Positions 27,373 through 35,335 of a stretch of DNA of 64,000 nucleotides are shown in pieces. Location: the NCBI GenBank assembly GCA_964413935.1, contig CAYPTY010000005.1, forward strand, positions 81,979 through 145,978, in the 5' to 3' direction. Under the pieces are notes generated by a model. That model ran no database searches. It had not been told where the DNA came from and saw only the letters and a list, made by a program, of their open reading frames with translations. A program made the position numbers and the translations under genes. How positions within the stretch are numbered: the first letter of the stretch is position 1; the number at the start of each line of letters is the position of its first letter. This DNA comes from CAYPTY01 sp964413935. GTDB lineage: Bacteria > Bacteroidota > Rhodothermia > Balneolales > Balneolaceae.

Positions 27373-28368
27373 ATGAAAAAGCTCTTATTGATACAGACCG
27401 GCGGCACCATTGCCATGACCATGAAGAAGGATAAGGTGGAGCTGGATCTGCACTACTGGCATCAGCTGCTGAAGGAAGAATTCCCCGAGCTGAGTGCCCT
27501 GGCCGATATTGAAACCAAACCCCTCTATTTTGAGGACTCCTCTGACCTGAATCCCGAGCATTGGTTGCAGATCGCGAAAACCATTGAAGAGAGGCATGAT
27601 GATGTGGACGGTATTGTGATCTTGCATGGTACCGATACCATGGCCTACACCTCTACCGCTCTATCATTCGGATTGCGTGGCCTTAAAATACCGATCGTGT
27701 TTACCGGCAGCCAGGTGCCCATGAGCAATCTTCGAAGCGATGCCCGGCGTAATCTGATAAACTCCATTGAAATTGCAACCTGTGATATTCCCGAGGTCTG
27801 CATCTGCTTCAATGACCACGTTTACCGTGCCAACCGAAGCACCAAAATGAGCATTGGCGATTTTGATGCCTTTGCTTCACCCAATATACCACCGCTTGCT
27901 GGAATCGGGCTGAAAATTGAAATCAGTGATCAGGTTCTGCGCGATGCCCAGCCTTTTGTAAATAACTGTGCTTTCAAAAACCGGATTTTCGTACTTACTC
28001 TCTTCCCCGGAATGAGCGTCGATTATCTGAACTGTCTGAAGCTAAGCGAACTGGATGCCGTGATTATCCGGGCTTTTGGAAGTGGAAATTTTCCTACAAA
28101 AGGTCCTTTCTCTTTACTTCCATTTTTGGAAAAATGCAGACAGGAAGAGGTCATCGTAAGTATAGTGTCCCAGGCCGATTACGATGCGGTTGATCTGAAA
28201 ACCTATGCGGCAGGCCGAAAGGCGCTGGAACTGGGTGCTGTGGGCGCCAAAGACATGACCCTTGAGGCCGCAGTTACTAAGATGATGTGGCTCACGGAAC
28301 ACTATTCCGATAAGAATGAGATCAAAGAACTGTACAAGCGTCCGCTGGCAGGCGAATTAACCAGATAG
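27373..28368 (+). CDS. ansA: Type I (cytoplasmic-type) L-asparaginase
   Basis: The 331-residue enzyme hydrolyses asparagine to aspartate and ammonia. It has the N-terminal catalytic threonine motif LIQTGGTIAM (Thr about 12), the second threonine/aspartate motif ILHGTDTMAYT, and TGSQVPMSNLRSDARRN. There is no signal peptide, which supports the cytoplasmic type I enzyme. The exonuclease gene begins 3 bases after the stop. The 167 bases upstream are shared with the divergent EF-G-like gene. Confidence 0.93.
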   Translation: MKKLLLIQTGGTIAMTMKKDKVELDLHYWHQLLKEEFPELSALADIETKPLYFEDSSDLNPEHWLQIAKTIEERHDDVDGIVILHGTDTMAYTSTALSFGLRGLKIPIVFTGSQVPMSNLRSDARRNLINSIEIATCDIPEVCICFNDHVYRANRSTKMSIGDFDAFASPNIPPLAGIGLKIEISDQVLRDAQPFVNNCAFKNRIFVLTLFPGMSVDYLNCLKLSELDAVIIRAFGSGNFPTKGPFSLLPFLEKCRQEEVIVSIVSQADYDAVDLKTYAAGRKALELGAVGAKDMTLEAAVTKMMWLTEHYSDKNEIKELYKRPLAGELTR

Positions 28369-28371
28369 CTT

Positions 28372-29088
28372 ATGTTTTTTATTTTCGATGTGGAAACCAT
28401 ACCTGACATTGCCTTCATTCGCAAGGTATTGCAGGACGATTTTTCGGAGGATGATGTGTTACTGGAGCGGGCCTCAGAGGAGCTTGCCCGCAATAAATCC
28501 GGCTTTCTTCCACCGATGTTCCATCGCATGGTATCCTGGGTAGGACTCTGGATTGAGAACACCGGCCATCCCAAACAAAAAGCGGCCTGGCATGGTGAAG
28601 ATGAAAAGGAAGGGTTAATCAAACTGTTTGAGGTCCTGAATACCTACCGGGATTTCGGGTTGATTCATCACAACGGCAAAGGCTTTGATATTCCTCTGAT
28701 TACCTATCGTGCTTTGAAACACCAGCTGCAGATGCCCACCCGAATGAGTGATCACGACATTAAGTACCGCTATTCCAAGCAGAATGTGGATCTGGTGGAT
28801 GAATTCAGTAATTATGGATCCAGCTCATGGCCCAAACTGAAGCATCTGGGTTATCTGATTGATATCCCCTTTAAGCAGACCGGTGAAGGAAATATCGTTT
28901 TTGAAATGTTCAAAGAGGGGAAGCTTCCAGCCATCGAACATTACTGTTATGAGGATGTGATGGCTACCTACATCGTTTGGCTGAATCTGCGCCACACCGA
29001 AGGTAACATTCCAACGGATGATTTCCGGAATTTAAATGAACGGGCGCTGGGTAAGCTGAGGGAGATTCAGAACAGCGCACCCGAATGA
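28372..29088 (+). CDS. Predicted PolB-type 3'-5' exonuclease
   Basis: The 238-residue protein has DEDD exonuclease motifs: Exo I FDVETIPD (near the N-terminus), Exo II HHNGKGFDIPLI, and Exo III YEDVMATYIVW, which includes the tyrosine-type spacing. The family is the predicted exonuclease group related to DNA polymerase B proofreading domains. The protein lacks a polymerase domain and probably acts alone on DNA or RNA ends. It is tightly linked to ansA (3-base gap) and converges with the flavin reductase gene (1-base gap). Its physiological substrate is unknown. Confidence 0.85.
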   Translation: MFFIFDVETIPDIAFIRKVLQDDFSEDDVLLERASEELARNKSGFLPPMFHRMVSWVGLWIENTGHPKQKAAWHGEDEKEGLIKLFEVLNTYRDFGLIHHNGKGFDIPLITYRALKHQLQMPTRMSDHDIKYRYSKQNVDLVDEFSNYGSSSWPKLKHLGYLIDIPFKQTGEGNIVFEMFKEGKLPAIEHYCYEDVMATYIVWLNLRHTEGNIPTDDFRNLNERALGKLREIQNSAPE

Positions 29089-29089
29089 T

Positions 29090-30571
29090 TCAGACAATCC
29101 GATCCGGATCGCTGTAATCCAGCACCTCACCCCGATATCCGAAAATGCGTTTAATCCACTTTACCGTCGATTCGGACTGATTCCTGATATACCATTGATC
29201 CGCTGCTCTCCGTGCTCCCAATCCATAGGTAGGATAAGGATGAATGGTATCGGCCATATTCCTCAGAGTTACTCCGTTCTTCATAGCCAGAGCAAAATTG
29301 GAAATGAGATCACCGGCCTGAGCTCCTGCAATGGTTGCTCCGTAAATTTTACCATCCAGTTTTCGGGCAAATACCTTGATTAGTCCTCGAGTTGCCCCGT
29401 CGGTGATGGCCCGGTCTATTTTGGAATAGGGAAATCGATAGGTTTGGAATGAGGTACCCTCTTCTTTCAGTTCTTTTTCGCTTTTTCCGACATGAGCCAG
29501 CTCGGGTTCAGTAAAGGTGGCCCAGGGTACATGATCTTTATCAATATTCATGGGAAATTTGAGCAGCATATTGGTGACGGCAACCTTGGCCATGTGTTCA
29601 CTCATGTGGGTGAACTGATATCGCCCAGTTACATCCCCGATAGCATAAATATTACTCTGGCTGGTTCTGCAATGCTCATTCACTTTGATGCCCTTTGCGT
29701 AGGTTTCTACTCCGGCTAAATCCAGACCCAGTCCATGTAGATTAGCCCGCCTGCCGGTGGCAACGAGCAGGGCGTCCGCACTAAGAGTATCCGATTCTCC
29801 ACCTTTCTCAAACCGGATCACCTTTTTTCCCTTCTCTTCGATTACCTCAGTAATTTGAACATTCAGCTTGAATTCTACACCGTCTTCAATAAGCTTTTCC
29901 TGCAGAATTTCTACCAGTTCTGCATCGTCATTCAGCATTATGCGATCGGCCATGTCCAGCACAGTTACCTTGCTGCCCAGATGGGTAAATGCCTGCGACA
30001 TCTCAATCCCGATTGGTCCGCCCCCGATGATGGCTAAGTGTTCGGGTTGTTTTTGATTCAGGAAGAGGGATTCGTTGGTGAGATAATCAACGGTATCCAG
30101 TCCTTTGATGGGTGGTACAAATGCTGAAGCACCCGCAGCTATCACAAAATATCTGGAACCGATGGTGCGAAGTCCACCATCCTCCAGAGTCACTTCAATG
30201 TGATGGGAACCGGTAAAAGTGGCGCTGCCCTGTACAACCTCAATGCCCATTTCCTCATATATCTTCGGATCATCCGCATCCTCATAAACTTCCTGAATGG
30301 TATGCTGTACATGCTTGATTACCTTGGCAAAATCAATGTCAGGCTGTTGATCGGTGAGCCCGTATTTTGAAGCTTTTCGGATGTCAGCGGCAACTTTTCC
30401 CGCTTTCAGCAGAACTTTCGAGGGAATACAGCCCGACCAGGTACAATCTCCGCCCAGTTTGTACCGCTCAATCATCATGGTTTTGGCACCCAGGTTTGCG
30501 GCTACCCCTGATGCGGTTAGTCCGGCAGCTCCCCCTCCGATCACTACAACATCATATTCAAACTTCGCCAT
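29090..30571 (-). CDS. Mercuric reductase-like FAD-dependent disulfide oxidoreductase
   Basis: The 493-residue pyridine nucleotide-disulfide oxidoreductase has an N-terminal FAD motif (VVVIGGGAAGLTAS) and the redox-active pair GGDCTWSGCIPSK. It also has a NAD(P) motif (LAIIGGGPIGIEMSQAF), the second FAD motif YAIGDVTG and a C-terminal dimerisation domain ending in HPYPTYGLGARRA. It lacks the N-terminal metal-binding domain and C-terminal vicinal cysteines of true MerA, so mercury detoxification is not supported. I chose ATG 30571, preceded by a GGAG stretch; the open frame extends upstream to 30643. It overlaps the end of the membrane-protein gene by 14 bases, so the pair is probably coupled. 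Confidence 0.88.
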   Translation of the reverse strand: MAKFEYDVVVIGGGAAGLTASGVAANLGAKTMMIERYKLGGDCTWSGCIPSKVLLKAGKVAADIRKASKYGLTDQQPDIDFAKVIKHVQHTIQEVYEDADDPKIYEEMGIEVVQGSATFTGSHHIEVTLEDGGLRTIGSRYFVIAAGASAFVPPIKGLDTVDYLTNESLFLNQKQPEHLAIIGGGPIGIEMSQAFTHLGSKVTVLDMADRIMLNDDAELVEILQEKLIEDGVEFKLNVQITEVIEEKGKKVIRFEKGGESDTLSADALLVATGRRANLHGLGLDLAGVETYAKGIKVNEHCRTSQSNIYAIGDVTGRYQFTHMSEHMAKVAVTNMLLKFPMNIDKDHVPWATFTEPELAHVGKSEKELKEEGTSFQTYRFPYSKIDRAITDGATRGLIKVFARKLDGKIYGATIAGAQAGDLISNFALAMKNGVTLRNMADTIHPYPTYGLGARRAADQWYIRNQSESTVKWIKRIFGYRGEVLDYSDPDRIV

Positions 30572-30917
30572 GCTCCGCTCCTGCCTGCTGATTTTGGATT
30601 CCATCCTGTATTTTCTTCCAGGTACTGTAAATGCCGATTCCAACCATGAGCATAACTATTCCGTACACCCAGATCGGCACATTTCTACCGGCTATAATGA
30701 GATATAAATAGGCCGACACAAAAAAGAACAGGCTTAACAAAGCCTGAACGATGATGGGTTTACCCTTTCTGAGATTTCGGATCAGCCAGCCGAGTGAAAG
30801 GGAAAAAAGAGGTATAGCCCCTACATATATACTCCCGAAAATGATTGGATTCACTCCGTATTGCTCCCCAAGCCCTAAAAACCAGTCGCCAGCGTTCTGA
30901 ATCAGTTCCGCAATCAT
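30558..30917 (-). CDS. Small multi-pass membrane protein, uncharacterised
   Basis: The 119-residue protein has three probable transmembrane helices (about 25-45 GSIYVGAIPLFSLSLGWLI, 55-75 IVQALLSLFFFVSAYLYLII, 80-98 VPIWVYGIVMLMVGIGIY). A short polar tail ends in EHGEV. I do not recognise a family. It lies directly upstream of, and overlaps, the flavin disulfide reductase gene, so the two may act together at the inner membrane. Confidence 0.75.
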   Translation of the reverse strand: MIAELIQNAGDWFLGLGEQYGVNPIIFGSIYVGAIPLFSLSLGWLIRNLRKGKPIIVQALLSLFFFVSAYLYLIIAGRNVPIWVYGIVMLMVGIGIYSTWKKIQDGIQNQQAGAEHGEV

Positions 30918-31005
30918 AAATATTATTCCATTAATTTTTGTATAAAACTGAGCCTTTGGCCGATTAGTTCATGATTGGCAAAGTGTTACAGAATTGTTAG
31001 AAACA

Positions 31006-31033
31006 AAAAAAGCCCCGCTTTCGCGGGGTTTTT
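31006..31033 (-). terminator. Intrinsic terminator after the lipoprotein gene
   Basis: The stem CCCCGC/GCGGGG (31013-31018 with 31023-31028) has a four-base loop and A/T runs on both sides. On the minus strand it is followed by seven T residues, and it lies 23 bases past the stop of the lipoprotein gene. The symmetric tracts would allow activity in both directions. Confidence 0.88.
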
Positions 31034-31055
31034 CAAGCTACAATAAAGTGATTTC

Positions 31056-31646
31056 TTACTGAATATTTACGGGAATGTCTATGTCAATATCAGATTCGTC
31101 ACTTTTGTCTGTACCGTTTTTAGGTCCTTCATCATAATGGCTCAGCACTACGTTTAGAGTAGCGGTATCTGCACCACCAGCTGATACCACAACAAGGTAT
31201 TCCAAACCAACAGGTAGCTGGTTCGAATCCTGATCAGTAATCGTAATGGTTACACGGGCAGCACCGGATCCACTCAACTCATAAAAAAACTGATGCTCAT
31301 CATCTTCTTCTTCCACTTCTTCGGTGATGTCTTCGGCCGGATTTTTGGTAGTATCCAGCAGCTCGATGGTACCGCTGTAAGAAGTACCGGCAGCAAGAGT
31401 CAGTGTACCGATGGTTGGGGCGTTTCCGCCTTCGCCGTCCGCATCTTCCCAGGTAACGGTTGTGGTATTGTTTGTTTCATTACCCTGTGCATCCAGCTCA
31501 GTGAGTGTCAGGCGAACGAGGGTAATCAGTTCTTCTTCACCCGGACCTTCATCCACGCTTGACGGATCATCGTCGCAGGAGGCAAAAGGAAGGATAAGTA
31601 TTGTGGCCAGTAGAAAAAGGCCAAATCTTGATGTGTATGTTTTCAT
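31056..31646 (-). CDS. Acidic lipoprotein linked to the TonB receptor
   Basis: The 196-residue protein starts with a lipoprotein signal (FLLATILILPFASC) followed by a very acidic linker (CDDDPSSVDEGPGEEEL). The body is beta-rich with VTWEDADGEGGNAPTIGTLTL, AAGTSYSGTIELLD and YLVVVSAGGADTATLNVVLSH. It resembles a lipoprotein family that I recall next to TonB receptors in Flavobacteriia. Acidic and His/Asp-rich stretches such as EEEDDEHQFF could bind metal, but that is inference. It is the last gene of the DUF2946-like / receptor / lipoprotein run and is closed by a terminator. Confidence 0.75.
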   Translation of the reverse strand: MKTYTSRFGLFLLATILILPFASCDDDPSSVDEGPGEEELITLVRLTLTELDAQGNETNNTTTVTWEDADGEGGNAPTIGTLTLAAGTSYSGTIELLDTTKNPAEDITEEVEEEDDEHQFFYELSGSGAARVTITITDQDSNQLPVGLEYLVVVSAGGADTATLNVVLSHYDEGPKNGTDKSDESDIDIDIPVNIQ

Positions 31647-31695
31647 AGGTCTTAATGATTGATTATTGATGGATGGTTGTTGGTAAAAATAAAAA

Positions 31696-34026
31696 TCATT
31701 GGCTGCTCCCGAATGGAACGCTCAGGCGCATCAGCAGATTACGCCCGGGTTCATCGATGAAATATCGAAAGCGACTCAGGTATTCCCTGTAGGTGGTATT
31801 CAATGCATTGTTCAGGGAGAGGGACAACTTCGGTGCATTCCGGCTGCTGCCCAGTCGGGTTCCGAGTTGAATATTGGCCAGAAAATAGGCTTCAGGCGGA
31901 TCAGTGTAATCGATCCCCTCAGGGAAGCGGGTTTGTTCAGCCACATAATTACCGGAAAATTCCAGATAATTGCCGTTGAACAGTCCCATGTCTTCCAAAT
32001 CGAAATGTACAGAGGCGCTGGCCCGATCAGCCGGCATAAAAATCAGAGGAACATCATCATCCAGGTTTGTTGCCCGAATCAAGGAGAGTGAAGTACCCAG
32101 TCGAATTCCAGAGGTCAGCTGATATTCGTAAACTGCATCAAAACCCCGCATTATGGTATCCGTTGAGCGATAGCGAAACAGCGGGAAAGAACCACGGATG
32201 GTTAGTACCGGCTCGGTACCCGGCTGCAGATAGATAAATTCATCAATGAAGTTGTTGTATACGCTCAGCTGCAGGTAGCTTCTGGGGCCCGCGTTTCTAA
32301 GCGTGATGTCAATATTATAACTGCGCTCTACACCAAGATCAGGATCACCCAGTTCATACTGCGCGGTTCCATGATGCACGCCATCACTGTATTGTTCATT
32401 CACACCCGGTGGGCGCCATGCGGAACCAAAATTGGAACTCAGCGACCATTCTTCATTAAACTTGTAAATAACCCCGCCCACAAAGGTCAGATTCTGGAAA
32501 TTGAAATCCTCACTTTGCACCACCCTGTTTTCCAGCAGAAATACCCGACGCCAGTGATAGTCATATCGAAGACCGGCTTCCAGCGTCCAGAGCTGGTTGG
32601 TCCACTTTTCTATGGCATAAATTCCCCCGTTATAGGAACGGAAATTTGGAATGAGAAAGCCGGAGCCACTCCTCACATTGCCCTGCCGCATCCCGTTAAA
32701 ACCGATGGTACCGAAAAATCCGTTTTTGGGCTGGTGCCTGAACTTTAGGTCTAAGCTGTGGGTAAAGAGGGTAAGATCATAAGCGGGTTTTCCTGAGGGC
32801 CCGCCACCGGCCGGACCGTGAGCATCAAATTCCTGCCGGTCGTTTTGCTGATATCCGTATTGAAATTCAAGAATTCCACTTCTGTCAAAATTATGCTTCA
32901 AACTATATGAGAACATCTGATGCTCCACTCTCTGTTTCGGGGGCTTGATGTCGTATGAGAAATCATAATCAAGCAGCGGGGTGCCACGCTCAATTACCCG
33001 CATAAGATCGCTGGTATTGCCGATATGCGCTCCGGTATAAATCCCCAGTGTGGTACCAAAAAAACTGTACATAAGATCATGGGTGGTACGGCCTTTTTCA
33101 TAGTTCAGCTGGGCTGAATAATCCAGTTCCTCAAAACCGGAATTTCGGATTACATCTGTAGGTGTCCGCGAATCACCGGCTTTCCGGTAACTGATTTGAG
33201 TGCGCCAGCCAAGGTTGCCTAGTTTTGGGATACCCCCTTCCAGTCTGAGTGAACTTGCCGCCTGCAAATTGTTGGTAAATCCGTTGAAATTATATTCTCC
33301 GGTTAACAAACGGCTCTTGGCAATCTGGTCATTTTCTACTTTAATGATCCCGCCGATGGCCCCGATTCCGTATTCCACTCCTGCCGCACCTCGTACCACT
33401 TCTACCCGATCGGGCATGAAGGGATCAATTTCCGGAGCATGCTCCCCTCCCCACTGCTGTCCTTCCTGCTGAATCCCATTATTCAGTAAGATGAGCCGTT
33501 GACTGTGCAGGCCTCGAATTACCGGTTTGGAAATGGTTGGACCGGTGTTCAGTGTGGTTACCCCGGGTACATCCCTGAGAACATCCGCGAGTACCTGTCC
33601 TCGCGATCGTTCCAGTTCTTCATGGCTGATGATGGATGAGGAAAGAGATGAGGAGGTTAGCGTATCCCTGAAGGCCTCTACAACCACATCTTCAAGACTG
33701 TATTCTTTTTCTGTTAAAATAAAATCATGTATGCGGTCTGATTGTATCTGAAGCTTTTCTTCCAGTGGCAGATGGTTCAGGTATCGCACAAGGAAAGTGT
33801 AAGTTCCAGGTCCGGGTAAATTGATCTGATAGAGTCCATGTTCGTCTGCGGCTACCCCGGTTTCCAGTTCTTCTACGAAAATAGTAGCTCCGACCAGGGG
33901 TTGACGACTGAGGGAATCAAGAACAGCACCACTGAGCGTCAGGCCTTGCTGGGCGCTAACGGTTGAGTTCAGTGAGCTTAATTGAATAACAATAATTGAT
34001 ATAAACAGACTAAAAAATCTGTGCAT
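31696..34026 (-). CDS. TonB-dependent outer-membrane receptor, ZnuD-like
   Basis: The 776-residue protein has a signal peptide (to about VSAQ, residue 25) and a carboxypeptidase-regulatory-like domain (about 30-105, LSGAVLDSLSRQPLVGATIFVEE). A plug domain contains LADVLRDVPGVTTLNTG, IRGLHSQRLILLNNGI and the segment QQWGGEHAPEIDPFMPDRVEVVRG, and a 22-strand-type barrel ends in LLMRLSVPF. The WG-EHAPEIDPF stretch is what I associate with zinc-uptake receptors of the ZnuD group. Metal specificity is therefore a reasonable but unproven inference. It lies between a DUF2946-like His/Cys protein and a lipoprotein. Confidence 0.85.
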   Translation of the reverse strand: MHRFFSLFISIIVIQLSSLNSTVSAQQGLTLSGAVLDSLSRQPLVGATIFVEELETGVAADEHGLYQINLPGPGTYTFLVRYLNHLPLEEKLQIQSDRIHDFILTEKEYSLEDVVVEAFRDTLTSSSLSSSIISHEELERSRGQVLADVLRDVPGVTTLNTGPTISKPVIRGLHSQRLILLNNGIQQEGQQWGGEHAPEIDPFMPDRVEVVRGAAGVEYGIGAIGGIIKVENDQIAKSRLLTGEYNFNGFTNNLQAASSLRLEGGIPKLGNLGWRTQISYRKAGDSRTPTDVIRNSGFEELDYSAQLNYEKGRTTHDLMYSFFGTTLGIYTGAHIGNTSDLMRVIERGTPLLDYDFSYDIKPPKQRVEHQMFSYSLKHNFDRSGILEFQYGYQQNDRQEFDAHGPAGGGPSGKPAYDLTLFTHSLDLKFRHQPKNGFFGTIGFNGMRQGNVRSGSGFLIPNFRSYNGGIYAIEKWTNQLWTLEAGLRYDYHWRRVFLLENRVVQSEDFNFQNLTFVGGVIYKFNEEWSLSSNFGSAWRPPGVNEQYSDGVHHGTAQYELGDPDLGVERSYNIDITLRNAGPRSYLQLSVYNNFIDEFIYLQPGTEPVLTIRGSFPLFRYRSTDTIMRGFDAVYEYQLTSGIRLGTSLSLIRATNLDDDVPLIFMPADRASASVHFDLEDMGLFNGNYLEFSGNYVAEQTRFPEGIDYTDPPEAYFLANIQLGTRLGSSRNAPKLSLSLNNALNTTYREYLSRFRYFIDEPGRNLLMRLSVPFGSSQ

Positions 34027-34092
34027 GCGGTGATGACTTACGAAATTGTTAGAGAATTTAGGACCCGGTTAAGACCGGATTACAAAGCGAGT

Positions 34093-34458
34093 TCAGGAAG
34101 AGACGGGGGCGGGTGGTGCTCGCTCGCTGGTAGAAAAAAGGACACTCTGAGGTGTGTATAAGTAGTGTCCCGGAGATAGCTTACCGTGATCAACGGGGTA
34201 GATGTTAATCTTTAACTCTGTGGTATGATTTTGGTGGGTCAGAAACTGGCAGTAAACACAGATGCTTTCATCATCTTCAATATCTGAGTGCAGATCTTCA
34301 CTAAAACTCAGGGTATCGATGAATACACTTTGAGATTCTTCCTGTATTGAAGAGTGAGCGTGGAATACAGAAATCCACATCGTTGATGTAAGATACACCA
34401 ACAGCAGAGCTACAAAGCCTATTTTCCTAACTGATTTCACAATTTTAAAACTAAACAT
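34093..34458 (-). CDS. DUF2946-like small His/Cys-rich membrane-anchored protein
   Basis: The 121-residue protein starts with a basic stretch and a hydrophobic signal/anchor (IGFVALLLVYLTSTMWISVFHAHS). It carries a CVYCQFLTHQNH motif that could bind a metal, and it ends in the SERAPPAPVSS tail typical of the DUF2946-type group. I chose ATG 34458 (MFSFKIVK). The longer frame begins with TTG inside a poly-T run that belongs to a terminator, so that start is not credible. It is the first gene of the receptor locus and lies 66 bases before the receptor. A role in sensing or handling a metal is inferred from motif and context. Confidence 0.68.
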   Translation of the reverse strand: MFSFKIVKSVRKIGFVALLLVYLTSTMWISVFHAHSSIQEESQSVFIDTLSFSEDLHSDIEDDESICVYCQFLTHQNHTTELKINIYPVDHGKLSPGHYLYTPQSVLFSTSERAPPAPVSS

Positions 34459-34504
34459 AATTCCACAATTAATTAATAAATACTTGTAAAGGGCGGAATC
34501 GTTC

Positions 34505-34541
34505 AAAAAAAAAACCCCAAAGCGGTCAGCTTCAGGGTTTT
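34505..34541 (-). terminator. Terminator in the leader of the metal-uptake locus
   Basis: On the minus strand a two-part stem (GGGTTTT/AAAACCC outside at 34511-34517 with 34535-34541; AAGC/GCTT inside; 5-base loop) is followed by ten T residues (34514-34505). It stands 46 bases upstream of the ATG of the DUF2946-like gene, with no annotated gene upstream on that strand. It therefore ends a short leader or small RNA and could be an attenuator. Confidence 0.75.
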
Positions 34542-34796
34542 GCTTTAGGTTTCAGCATATAATTTGTGAAATTATACTCGTGACGAGTTGACTAACTAAC
34601 TAAGTTGGGTACTGTCACATCCTAAAGAGAACAAGTATCTTTTTTTGTTACAGTCGGGTATAAAATTTTTTTCTTTTATTTTTATCATCACTAAACATAA
34701 TATTATCATTAGCTTACCGTTCTCTCCTGATTAACTTTACAATGAATAAGATCATATTCTTCCCATTTTTTTATCAATCCGAAATCAAATCTGTTC
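34542..34796. promoter_or_regulatory. Divergent intergenic region upstream of ogt and the metal locus
   Basis: This AT-rich region of about 255 bases separates two divergent units and must hold both promoters. It contains a dyad ACTCG-TGA-CGAGT at 34576-34588 and repeats of TAAC (34591-34600). A possible 37-codon minus-strand frame (34709 to 34596) has a loosely placed AGGAG upstream. I cannot assign a known riboswitch. The dyad is a candidate operator, for example for a metal regulator, but this is speculative. Confidence 0.4.
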
Positions 34797-35270
34797 ATGC
34801 CTGAAATAGATCTGCTTGAATATTCCTCACCGGTAGGAATATTATCGATACGGCATTCGGATGGCTTCATTTCCGAACTGAAATTTTCAGAAGAACAAAG
34901 GCATCAGGTTTCTTTACCACGTAACGCCTTTGAAGAGTTAATCTACTCTGAACTGGACGATTATTTCGAAGGAAAACGATCCGGTTTCTCCATCCCGCTA
35001 AAAGCAGCTGGAACTGATTTTGAGCAAAGGGTTTGGGAGGTTGTACAGAATATTCCCTTTGGACAGACGATGAGTTACTCTGCAGTGGCATCGGAGTTAG
35101 GTGATCCCAACTCAGTGCGTGCTGTTGGAAGAGCCAATGGCAGAAATCCCATTCCGGTACTGATTCCATGTCATCGGGTAATCGGAGCCAATCAAAAACT
35201 TACAGGATACTCTGGTGGGATAGGCAGGAAAGAGTGGTTGCTTCGGCATGAAGGGGCCTTGCTCATCTAA
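34797..35270 (+). CDS. ogt: Methylated-DNA-[protein]-cysteine S-methyltransferase
   Basis: The 157-residue protein repairs O6-alkylguanine by transferring the alkyl group to its own cysteine. The active-site motif VLIPCHRVIG (Cys 125) is intact. The helix-turn-helix segment MSYSAVASELGDPNSVRAVGRANGRNPIP contains the arginine finger region, and TGYSGGIGRKEWLLRHEG completes the pocket. Length matches the single-domain Ogt/Ada-C type with no Ada regulatory domain. It seems to be transcribed alone and is followed 65 bases later by the amidohydrolase gene. Confidence 0.94.
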   Translation: MPEIDLLEYSSPVGILSIRHSDGFISELKFSEEQRHQVSLPRNAFEELIYSELDDYFEGKRSGFSIPLKAAGTDFEQRVWEVVQNIPFGQTMSYSAVASELGDPNSVRAVGRANGRNPIPVLIPCHRVIGANQKLTGYSGGIGRKEWLLRHEGALLI

Positions 35271-35335
35271 CAGTTTTTTACTGCTTTGGTGATCAGCATT
35301 TACTACTTTCAGGCTTTCCGTAACCTATCTATCCT

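Noticed and set aside
29090..30571. Mercury resistance (merA)
   Set aside because: The protein lacks the N-terminal metal-binding domain and C-terminal cysteines, and no mer regulator or transporter is nearby.
34459..34506. Extended reading frame of the DUF2946-like gene starting at TTG 34506
   Set aside because: The TTG lies inside the ten-T run of a terminator, and the extra 16 residues lack signal-peptide character. ATG 34458 is better.
34596..34709. 37-codon minus-strand frame in the metal-locus leader
   Set aside because: It has only a loosely placed AGGAG and no recognisable peptide. I keep it as a possible leader peptide but not as a gene.
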